64,000 nucleotides of DNA from assembly GCA_934647195.1 (NCBI GenBank), contig CAKUFD010000001.1:186001-250000 (forward strand), in the 5' to 3' direction. The notes beneath the pieces are model-generated. The model saw nothing but the letters and a program-made list of their open reading frames with translations. It ran no database searches and was not told the DNA's origin. This DNA comes from an uncultured Collinsella sp. (GTDB lineage Bacteria; Actinomycetota; Coriobacteriia; Coriobacteriales; Coriobacteriaceae). The position numbers and the translations under genes were made by a program. Of this stretch, positions 1 through 6,743 are shown piece after piece. Positions within the stretch are counted from its first letter, which is position 1, and each line of letters opens with the position of its first letter.

Positions 1-227
1 TACCCATCTCTCGGTAGGCGACACGTACGTGCGGCTTCTCTCAAAACGCGCTTAGAGCGATTGCGCACAACAGCGCAACCCAGCCTTTTGGCAGCAACGA
101 AGGCGACCCGACCTGGATCGCCTTCGTTGCTTGAACCACATATAACCATTCTTATCAGGGGATGGTTATACCGCTTCCCCTGCGTGAACACATGCTCGAA
201 ATCTTTCCGAGACTTCAATGTCCTCAT
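1..227 (-). CDS. rnpA: Ribonuclease P protein component, truncated by window edge
   Basis: Protein subunit of RNase P, which matures the 5' ends of tRNAs. The reverse strand reads MRTLKSRKDFEHVFTQGKRY at the N-terminus, followed by the family signature region AAKRLGCAVVRNRSKRVLRE (the conserved K-x-G-x-A-V-x-R-N-R-x-K-R pattern that contacts the RNA). About 75 residues are present and the C-terminus lies beyond position 1. The start ATG at 227 lies 15 bp downstream of the rpmH stop, so the two genes form the usual rpmH-rnpA pair read away from dnaA. Confidence 0.93.
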   Translation of the reverse strand, partial: MRTLKSRKDFEHVFTQGKRYNHPLIRMVICGSSNEGDPGRVAFVAAKRLGCAVVRNRSKRVLREAARTCRLPRDG

Positions 228-242
228 GCGAGAAGCATGCGC

Positions 243-386
243 TTATTTATCGCTGACGGTCAGACGCTTGCGGCCCTTGGCACGACGGCGAGCGAGCACG
301 GCGCGGCCGCCCTTGGTAGCCATACGAGCACGGAAGCCGTGAGTCTTAGCACGCTTGCGCTTATTAGGTTGGTAAGTACGCTTCAT
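243..386 (-). CDS. rpmH: 50S ribosomal protein L34 (bL34)
   Basis: Complete 47-residue L34 beginning [20 protein letters not shown] and ending [10 protein letters not shown]; length and the K/R-rich sequence with the GFRARM core are diagnostic. It is a component of the large ribosomal subunit. An AGGAGG ribosome-binding site lies at 396-401 on the minus strand and a near-consensus promoter at 445-474. The gene is cotranscribed with rnpA and divergent from the dnaA operon, the classic arrangement at bacterial origins. Confidence 0.97.
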   Translation of the reverse strand: MKRTYQPNKRKRAKTHGFRARMATKGGRAVLARRRAKGRKRLTVSDK

Positions 387-444
387 GGTAAAAATCCTCC
401 TGCTGCATTTCGTGAGTTCACGATTTAGACACCTGAGCTTTGAA

Positions 445-474
445 ATTGTAGGGAATATGGTGCGCCGATGTCAA
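445..474 (-). promoter_or_regulatory. Predicted sigma-70-type promoter for rpmH-rnpA
   Basis: On the minus strand a perfect -35 hexamer TTGACA (469-474) is followed by an 18-bp spacer and the -10 hexamer TACAAT (445-450), about 58 bp upstream of the rpmH start. It is among the best promoter matches in the window and fits a highly expressed ribosomal protein gene. Confidence 0.8.
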
Positions 475-582
475 TCAAAAGAATCTAAAAGAACCCAAGT
501 CACCATAGGTTTCTTCACGTTTTTCAAACCTCTTAAATCATTCAACGATTGTTTTCACACTTTTTCACGCGCTTTTCTCAAG

Positions 583-591
583 TTTTCAACA
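583..591 (+). promoter_or_regulatory. DnaA-box-like site TTTTCAACA
   Basis: Nine-base site matching the canonical DnaA box TTATCCACA at 7 of 9 positions. The same 9-mer, in either orientation, occurs at 658-666, 3664-3672, 3746-3754, 28852-28860, 29049-29057 and 29082-29090, all in spacers beside replication genes. Confidence 0.6.
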
Positions 592-657
592 GGTCACGTT
601 GAAAGCGTTGATAACTTTTCGTCGCGTTTTATCACTTTTCATCCATTTGGGAAAAGT

Positions 658-666
658 TGTTGAAAA
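658..666 (-). promoter_or_regulatory. DnaA-box-like site (inverse orientation)
   Basis: TGTTGAAAA on the plus strand, the inverse of TTTTCAACA, 68 bp before the predicted start codon of the ATPase gene that precedes dnaA. Its position would allow DnaA to autoregulate the operon as well as act at the origin. Confidence 0.55.
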
Positions 667-733
667 GTGAAAAAACCTTATGCACGATGCTGCTATCCTT
701 GGATACACGAGAAAACTGTTGAGAGAGAAAACG

Positions 734-1957
734 ATGTCAGACGATTTCTACCCCTTCGTGGACTCGGGGGATCCGGCACCCGATAACGCCCATCTCACCG
801 GCGACGCGCAACAATCCCATACCCCAAGCCAGGAAGAGGACACGAGCGTAAGCTACGCCACGCGCATTGCCGTCTACGACGATATGTTCTCGACGCCGCG
901 CGTCATCGTCATCTCCCCGCAGGCCACGCGGCCCTACCTCGAAGAAATCACCAACACGGTATATAAGAACATGAAAGAGCAGGGCGGCTCCATCTCGGTG
1001 ATGGTCATTCGCGAAATCGTGGAGAACTTCATCCACGCCCATTTCATGGAGCCGATCATCTCGATCCTCGATGGGGGAAATACGATTCGATTTGCGGACC
1101 AGGGTCCGGGAATCGAGGATAAAGAGCTTGCCTTCGAGTTTGGAATCACATCTGCCGATAGCGACCAAAAGCGTTATATACGCGGTACGGGAGCCGGATT
1201 TCCCCTGGTTCAGCAATACCTTGAAAACGCTGGCGGGATCGTTTCCATCGAGGACAACCTGAATGGCGGGACTGTCGTGACGGTCACGCTCGACCCGTCT
1301 CGCGTAAACGAGATTTCGATGTCTCACACATCGGGAGCGATCAGGGGCGCGGTCCCCCATCCCATGGATGTGCCGGTAAACGGCGCAAACCCGGCTCCAG
1401 CGATGGGTGCCGCTATGATGCCCGCAGCGGGAACACCTCAACAATGGCAGCAGGTGATGCCGCAGCAGCAGGCAGGAGCATGGCAATATCAGATGGCTTG
1501 CGCCCAGCCAGGCATGCAGCCACAATATCAGCAGCCGTACGGCATGCAAGGCGCATACGCTCCGACCCCCTATCCTCAGCAAGGATTCCCTCAACAGGGA
1601 TTTTCCCAGCAGGGATACACCCCGGTGGGATATCCGCAGCCGGGATACCCTGCAATGCCACAGCAAGGCTATCAGCAGACGATGCCCACAATGGGAATGC
1701 CGGCAGCACCCGCAAGCCCGATCTTCGTCACCCCTCGCGGTCAGCAGGCCCTTTCCTTCCTGATGGTCAACACGACCTGCGGGCCCACCGATTTGGGAAA
1801 CGTATTTGGGTCGTCTCCTGCCACATGGTCGCGAGAACTCTCCGGCCTTCAGAAATCAGGCTTTGTCATTAAACACGGTCAAAAATATATGCTCACCGAC
1901 ACCGGCCGAGCATGGATAGAAGAACAGACGCCCCGAGAGGATGTGAACAATGGATAA
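734..1957 (+). CDS. HATPase-domain protein with prion-like linker and C-terminal winged helix, coupled to dnaA
   Basis: A 407-residue protein of unknown function, beginning MSDDFYPFVD. Residues ~85-210 form a GHKL/histidine-kinase-type ATPase fold: N-box ENFIHAH (E97, N98), G1 box ADQGPGI (D122) and G2 box GTGAGFPL (151-158). There is no phosphoacceptor histidine domain or membrane segment, so it is not an ordinary sensor kinase. Residues ~213-324 are a Q/P/G/Y/M-rich low-complexity segment with PQQGF/PQQGY repeats. Residues ~325-400 resemble a MarR-like winged helix ending MLTDTGRAWIEEQ. The stop overlaps the dnaA start by 8 bp, implying translational coupling and a role linked to initiation. 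An in-frame ATG at 680 exists, but it lies inside the origin sequence and has no clear ribosome-binding site. Confidence 0.85.
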   Translation: MSDDFYPFVDSGDPAPDNAHLTGDAQQSHTPSQEEDTSVSYATRIAVYDDMFSTPRVIVISPQATRPYLEEITNTVYKNMKEQGGSISVMVIREIVENFIHAHFMEPIISILDGGNTIRFADQGPGIEDKELAFEFGITSADSDQKRYIRGTGAGFPLVQQYLENAGGIVSIEDNLNGGTVVTVTLDPSRVNEISMSHTSGAIRGAVPHPMDVPVNGANPAPAMGAAMMPAAGTPQQWQQVMPQQQAGAWQYQMACAQPGMQPQYQQPYGMQGAYAPTPYPQQGFPQQGFSQQGYTPVGYPQPGYPAMPQQGYQQTMPTMGMPAAPASPIFVTPRGQQALSFLMVNTTCGPTDLGNVFGSSPATWSRELSGLQKSGFVIKHGQKYMLTDTGRAWIEEQTPREDVNNG

Positions 1958-3659
1958 CGAGGCCCAGATTCTCCTCGACGACATTGTCTCGTTTTGTCAG
2001 CGAGATGGGCTCGACACGCGCCTTATCAACATGCTCGGTCAATCTGTCCCCGTGTCGTTAGATGACGAGTCACTCACCCTGCAGGTTCCCAGCAGGTTCG
2101 CTTCGACCTACCTGCTCAAGCAGCAGGCAACGATAGAGCGCTACCTGGAAGAAATCACCTTTGCACCGCTCGCCCTCAAGGTCGAGGTCCCCGCGATGCC
2201 CACCCCGGGGCAAGCTCAACCCGCAGCACCCCAAGCGCCAGCACCCCAGGTCTCTTCCCAGCCGGCATATTCGCCAGTGATGGCGCCCGCCGTCGAGGAG
2301 ATCCCCGCATCGTCAAAACCGAGTGAAAACCGCAGCTTCGTGGCGCAAGCAAGCGCTTTTTCCGATATACCGATGCCGCACCGAACCAATCGAGATGCAG
2401 ACCCCACGAGCGTCAAGGTCAACAACACGATGACGCCCGAGATGTTCCAGCGCATGATGAGCAACATGAAGCAGCAGGAAAAGACGCCGGTCGCTTCACG
2501 TGAAACCACGCCAGTCGAGGAGTCGCAGCAGGCAAAGGCAATCGAGCCTGCAGCAGGCATCAACTCGAAGTTCACCTTCGACACCTTCGTGCCCGGCGTG
2601 GAGAACAGGCACGCCTATCAATCTGCTCTGCGCTTCACCGCCAGCGTAGAAGTTCCGGGCGAGTGCACATCGCTGTTTATCTACGGAAAATCGGGGCTGG
2701 GAAAAACACACCTGCTGTTTGCCATCAAAAACTTCTTGGCAGTCGATAAACCTGGAATCACGGTTAAGTACGCCAACAGCCAGACATATATCGACGATTT
2801 CATTAACGAGGTTGCCAAGCAGAAAAACGATGGCCACAGCATCCTTCGCGAGTATCACGAAGCCAATGTCTTGATTATCGACGATATCCAAAACATCATC
2901 GGTAAGCAGGCGAGCATCGACTACTTTTTCAGCCTGATGGACGAATACATTCGCGAGAACAAGAAAATCGTCATCGCCGCCGACCGAGCACCGAAAGACC
3001 TCGGTATGGACGAGCGCCTCACGAGCCGCTTTAGCTCCGGTATGCTCTGCCTCATCTCTGAACCCGGCTTCGAGATGAAATATCTCATCTTGCAAAACTA
3101 TTGCAAGCGCATGGCGTCCAACGCGCATGAGCTCCCCGCAGCGGACGTGCCTTCGATCTTCTCCAACTTGCAGATGCACGGGGGACACTTGAGCGAAGAC
3201 CACCTCAAACATATGGCCGAGGTCTCTGGCAATAACATCCGCGAACTCGAGAGCTTCTGCGAGCGCTGTTCCAGCCTCTCTTACGAAAAGGAGCAGGCAG
3301 GAAAGGAACTGACCGCTGAGGACATCGATGCTGTGGCGAACGAGTACTTCGATACAGCACGAAAGGTCATTGCGCCCAAAACCGTGCAATCCGTTGTAGA
3401 GGGCTATTACAACATCAGCCATGAGGACATGATCGGCCGCAAGAGGCAAAAGACAATCGCATTCGCGCGCCATGTTGCCATCTATCTGGTAAACGACATG
3501 TGTGACGTGAAATCCCAGGCAGCCCTCGGCGCGGTATTCGGTCGAGACCACGCCACCATCGTTCACAGCATCAGTGTTGTGGAGGGCAAGCTTCGAGAGG
3601 ATGCTAATTTTGGCGAGGAGCTCGCGCAACTCAAGAACAAGATCATCCTTAAGTCATAA
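1950..3659 (+). CDS. dnaA: Chromosomal replication initiator protein DnaA
   Basis: Initiator ATPase (569 aa) that binds DnaA boxes and melts the origin. Domain I (~1-80) begins MDNEAQILLDDIVSFCQRDG. Domain II (~80-200) is a long Pro/Ala/Gln-rich linker. The AAA+ domain III has Walker A GKSGLGKT (246-253), Walker B VLIIDDIQ and the arginine-finger region DERLTSRFSSG. Domain IV carries the DNA-binding signature FGRDHATIVHSI (R532, D533, H534), close to the usual GRDHTTV form. The ATG lies inside the end of the upstream ATPase gene. DnaA-box-like sites lie on both sides of this two-gene unit. Confidence 0.98.
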   Translation: MDNEAQILLDDIVSFCQRDGLDTRLINMLGQSVPVSLDDESLTLQVPSRFASTYLLKQQATIERYLEEITFAPLALKVEVPAMPTPGQAQPAAPQAPAPQVSSQPAYSPVMAPAVEEIPASSKPSENRSFVAQASAFSDIPMPHRTNRDADPTSVKVNNTMTPEMFQRMMSNMKQQEKTPVASRETTPVEESQQAKAIEPAAGINSKFTFDTFVPGVENRHAYQSALRFTASVEVPGECTSLFIYGKSGLGKTHLLFAIKNFLAVDKPGITVKYANSQTYIDDFINEVAKQKNDGHSILREYHEANVLIIDDIQNIIGKQASIDYFFSLMDEYIRENKKIVIAADRAPKDLGMDERLTSRFSSGMLCLISEPGFEMKYLILQNYCKRMASNAHELPAADVPSIFSNLQMHGGHLSEDHLKHMAEVSGNNIRELESFCERCSSLSYEKEQAGKELTAEDIDAVANEYFDTARKVIAPKTVQSVVEGYYNISHEDMIGRKRQKTIAFARHVAIYLVNDMCDVKSQAALGAVFGRDHATIVHSISVVEGKLREDANFGEELAQLKNKIILKS

Positions 3660-3887
3660 TCGTTGTTGAAAAGTACCGGAAAAGGGGAGGGAAACTTGTC
3701 GGCAACCCACGAACGTGTGTTGAAAGATTTCAGTCCCATGGAAGCTGTTGAAAAGAACAGGTGTTATCAACGGTCGGAAAGCTGAAAAGAAAACACCCTC
3801 CACCTGCATAAACATCAGTAGTCAACTTCTTCCACCGACTTATTACTATTATTAGATTTATCTATATATAGAAGAAAGGTAATAGAG
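3660..3887. other. dnaA-dnaN spacer with DnaA-box-like sites and AT-rich stretch (oriC, downstream half)
   Basis: This 228-bp spacer holds TGTTGAAAA at 3664-3672 and 3746-3754, a one-mismatch copy TGTTGAAAG at 3718-3726 and GTTATCAAC at 3763-3771 (TTATCAAC is one base from the core of the canonical box). From 3840 to 3871 the sequence is nearly pure A/T (TATTACTATTATTAGATTTA and on), a candidate unwinding element. An ACCTGCA motif is at 3802-3808. The dnaN ribosome-binding site (AAAGG) follows. Confidence 0.7.
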
Positions 3888-4988
3888 ATGCGCTTCACCG
3901 TCAGTCAGTCTTCTCTCGCAGATGCTCTCGCCATCGTACAAAAGGGTATCGCGAGCGCATCAACACTCCCCATCCTCTCCGGCGTTCTCATCAAAGCGGA
4001 AGACGGTGTTCTGGAGTTCCAGACGAGCAACTACACCATCTCTATTAGGCACCGTGTCGCAGCCCGCGTGGATGAACCTGGCCGCGTGGTCGTCCCCTGC
4101 AAGATGCTTGCCAGCATCACGAAGACGCTCCCCGACGCTCCGGTGAACTTTATTGTGGAGGATCGTCAGGTTTCCATTACCTGTGCCAAGAGCTCCTTTA
4201 GGCTGAATACGCTCGATGCGGCCGATTTCCCGGAGTTCCCGACGCTCGCCCTCGAGCGTTCCGTTGAGCTTCCTACCGACATCTTGTCCGAGATGGTGTC
4301 GCGCGTTTGGCGTGTTACCTCTACCGACAAGAACCGTCAGGTTCTCACGGGCGTCCAGATGACGGTTGAGAACAATATGCTGCGTCTGGTTGCCACTGAC
4401 GCCTATCGCCTTGCGGTATGCGACACGCAGGTGGAGACATCCTCGCTCGAGGGGAGTTTCGAGCTGATCGTTCCTTCCGATGCATTCAACGATGCTTTGT
4501 CCATCGCCCCTGCCCATGGCACCATCACCGTTGGCGCCACTGACAATCAGGTGGTCTTCATGGCGGAGAACACGACGTACGTAGCTCGCCGTATCGAAGG
4601 CATGTTCCCCGATTACAAGGGCCTTTTGCCCGATACCTGCTCTACCTCGGTTAACCTTAATGTTGCTTCCTTCAATGCGGTGCTCAAGCGCGTGACCGTT
4701 GTCGCTCCTTCGAACTCCGCCGTTCGCTTTGATGTAGATACCGATGCAAACACCCTGACGCTTTCTGCCTACTCCAGCGATCAGGATCAGGCAAGCGAGA
4801 CGATTGAAACCGAGGTTGAAGGTTCTAACTGCATGGTTGGATTCAACTACAGCTACATCTTCGGTTGCTTGAATGCGCTCGGCCACGAGAAGGAAATCAC
4901 GCTCGAGCTCACCGAGGGTCGTCCGGGCGTCTTTAAGTCCTACGACAAGATCAACTACATCTATCTGGTCATGCCCGTTCGCGTCTAA
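3888..4988 (+). CDS. dnaN: DNA polymerase III beta subunit (sliding clamp)
   Basis: Ring-forming processivity clamp, 366 aa, the usual length. It begins MRFTVSQSSLADALAIVQKG and contains the family motif TLPILSGVLIKAEDG near the N-terminus; it ends YIYLVMPVRV, matching the conserved C-terminal P-x-R that lines the partner-binding groove. Three repeated clamp domains span the length. The stop TAA shares its last base with the recF ATG (4988), so dnaN and recF are translationally coupled. Confidence 0.98.
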   Translation: MRFTVSQSSLADALAIVQKGIASASTLPILSGVLIKAEDGVLEFQTSNYTISIRHRVAARVDEPGRVVVPCKMLASITKTLPDAPVNFIVEDRQVSITCAKSSFRLNTLDAADFPEFPTLALERSVELPTDILSEMVSRVWRVTSTDKNRQVLTGVQMTVENNMLRLVATDAYRLAVCDTQVETSSLEGSFELIVPSDAFNDALSIAPAHGTITVGATDNQVVFMAENTTYVARRIEGMFPDYKGLLPDTCSTSVNLNVASFNAVLKRVTVVAPSNSAVRFDVDTDANTLTLSAYSSDQDQASETIETEVEGSNCMVGFNYSYIFGCLNALGHEKEITLELTEGRPGVFKSYDKINYIYLVMPVRV

Positions 4989-6085
4989 TGAATGTGCTTG
5001 CTCGCGCCCTTTCGGTGCGTAACTACCGCAGCTTCGAGGAGTTCGATGTCGAGCTCGATCCCGATATCACGATTTTCATCGGTCACAACGCGGTGGGGAA
5101 GACCAATCTCATAGAGTCGGTTCAGCTTCTGACGGCGGGGCAGTCGTTTCGCCGTCCAACGGCTTCGCAGCTGGTGCGTAACGGTGAAGGTGCTTGCCGC
5201 ATCGACCTTTCGTTTACCGGTGACGGCCGTCGTGTCGAGCACGCACTTGTTTGCTCTGAGGGCAAGAAGAGCTTCTTTTCCAACGGCAAGCGCACTTCGG
5301 CGGCTGGAATGCGCGGCCTGGTTCCAAGCGTCCTGTTTTGCCCTGACCATCTCGACATGATCAAGCGTGCAGCTTCGTATCGAAGGGCTGCGCTGGACGA
5401 CTTTGGCATTCAGCTCAACGACCGCTATGCTCACCTGGTTTCGTCGTATGCCCGCATCGTCGAGCAGCGCAACAGCTTGCTCAAGGAGTATCCCATTCCT
5501 ATCGACTTGCTGGGGGCATGGGATGAAACACTGGTGCAGACGGGCGCCGCGCTGCTCTCCCATAGGTTGTCTTTGCTCGAACGCATCCGCCTACGTATGG
5601 TGGACGCCTATCGTGCCATCGCGCCGGTCGAGACCCTCGATCTTTCCTATCGCTCGACGGTGGGGAGCATCGATACGTCGACTTCGCGCGCGGAGATAGA
5701 GGGGCTCTTTCGCGATGCTCTGGCCCAGGCTTCCGAGGAGGAGCGCCGCCGCGGCATCACCGTGGTGGGGCCGCATCGCGATGAGATTTCCTTTTTCATC
5801 GACGGTCGCGATGCGCGGGACTTCGCGAGCCAAGGGCAGCAAAGAAGCCTCGTCCTTGCCTGGAAGATAGCCGAGGCGGAGGTGGCGAGCGACATTTTGG
5901 GCAGATATCCCATGCTGCTGCTCGATGACGTGATGAGCGAGCTTGACGCGCGCCGCCGCGAGGCGATAACCGGGTTCGTGCAAGGCGAGATCCAAACGAT
6001 CATCACCACGACGAACTTGGGCTATTTTTCAAAAGATGTCATAGAACGTGCGAAGGTGGTGCATATCGATGGCGAGGAAAAGTGA
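4988..6085 (+). CDS. recF: DNA replication and repair protein RecF
   Basis: SMC-like ATPase (365 aa) that helps load RecA at gaps. Walker A GHNAVGKTN lies near residue 31, the ABC-type signature region is ASQGQQRSLVLAWKIAEA, and Walker B is PMLLLDDVMSELDARRR. It begins MNVLARALSVRNYRSFEEFD, the typical RecF N-terminus. The gene overlaps dnaN by one base and dciA by 17 bp within a compact replication operon. Confidence 0.97.
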   Translation: MNVLARALSVRNYRSFEEFDVELDPDITIFIGHNAVGKTNLIESVQLLTAGQSFRRPTASQLVRNGEGACRIDLSFTGDGRRVEHALVCSEGKKSFFSNGKRTSAAGMRGLVPSVLFCPDHLDMIKRAASYRRAALDDFGIQLNDRYAHLVSSYARIVEQRNSLLKEYPIPIDLLGAWDETLVQTGAALLSHRLSLLERIRLRMVDAYRAIAPVETLDLSYRSTVGSIDTSTSRAEIEGLFRDALAQASEEERRRGITVVGPHRDEISFFIDGRDARDFASQGQQRSLVLAWKIAEAEVASDILGRYPMLLLDDVMSELDARRREAITGFVQGEIQTIITTTNLGYFSKDVIERAKVVHIDGEEK

Positions 6086-6629
6086 TCGCTTTGGCACCAC
6101 GCAGGGACTCGGGAACATTCTTGAACAAGAAAAGCGCCGCATCTATGACGATGCCGCCCCCGCCAAGCGCGAAGCGTTTTTAGAGGCGGAGCGGGCACGA
6201 GAGGTCTACCGTGCCTGGAACACCGTCTGCGCCCGAACGCGCGAGGGCCAACATGTATGCGGCCTGCACTTTGTCCCCGAGACGAGCGAGCTTATCGTGT
6301 ACGTCGACGGTTCCTCGTGGGTCAACGAGCTTACCGTTTTGCGCGAAATCATCCGGGCGCGCATGGAGGCCTGCGGGGTGCGTGTCTCGGCGCTGGTGTT
6401 CAAACTGTCCCGAAAGGGGTATGAGGCGCCGCGCGCGGCCTCTTCTGCTGCGAGCAAGGATAAATCTCCTGCCCACGCGGCGCGGCCTCAAGCCGAGCTT
6501 TCCTCCGCCGACGTCGCTTCCATCGACGCTCGCGTTGCCCATATCAAGGATGAGGGCCTTCAGAGAGCGCTTAAATCTGCGATGGGCGCGGGTCTTTCGC
6601 TAGACAAGAGCCGCAAATCAACGAAATAG
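6069..6629 (+). CDS. dciA: DUF721 / DciA-family protein (predicted helicase loader)
   Basis: A 186-aa protein starting MARKSDRFGTTQGLGNILEQ. Residues ~50-120 match the DUF721/DciA pattern: a Trp (VYRAWNTVCA), a hydrophobic strand LIVYVDGSSWVNEL and a second helix-strand unit ending VSALVFKLS. DciA proteins act in DnaB loading in bacteria lacking DnaC/DnaI. The C-terminal ~60 residues are charged and Ala-rich and look disordered. The start at 6069 lies inside recF; an upstream in-frame ATG at 6048 has no better support. The function is family knowledge, not demonstrated here. Confidence 0.85.
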   Translation: MARKSDRFGTTQGLGNILEQEKRRIYDDAAPAKREAFLEAERAREVYRAWNTVCARTREGQHVCGLHFVPETSELIVYVDGSSWVNELTVLREIIRARMEACGVRVSALVFKLSRKGYEAPRAASSAASKDKSPAHAARPQAELSSADVASIDARVAHIKDEGLQRALKSAMGAGLSLDKSRKSTK

Positions 6630-6670
6630 CCATATTCGGCCTCTGGTGGCCCCAGAGCGCCATTTGTACC

Positions 6671-6700
6671 TTATGTAGGACCCCTTATTTGGGCTAGAAT
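6671..6700 (+). promoter_or_regulatory. Possible gyrB promoter
   Basis: A good -10 hexamer TAGAAT (6695-6700) lies 43 bp before the gyrB GTG, with a poor -35 candidate TTATGT (6671-6676) at 18 bp. The 114-bp gap after dciA is otherwise empty, so gyrB probably has its own promoter. Confidence 0.4.
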
Positions 6701-6743
6701 ATGTAAGGTTATCTCCATTTGAGTTGAGAGAGGGAGTTGGCGC

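Larger units (their letters stand above)
480..733. other. oriC: Candidate replication origin (oriC), upstream half
   Basis: This AT-rich intergenic stretch lies between divergent rpmH and the gene preceding dnaA. It contains TTTTCAACA (583-591) and its inverse TGTTGAAAA (658-666), each 7/9 identical to the canonical DnaA box TTATCCACA, and GTTGATAAC (608-616), the inverse of a TTATCAAC-type box. From 511 to 640 short TTTTC-like tracts recur every 10-11 bp. With the box-bearing dnaA-dnaN spacer (3660-3887) this looks like a bipartite origin flanking dnaA. Function is inferred from location and motifs only. Confidence 0.75.
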
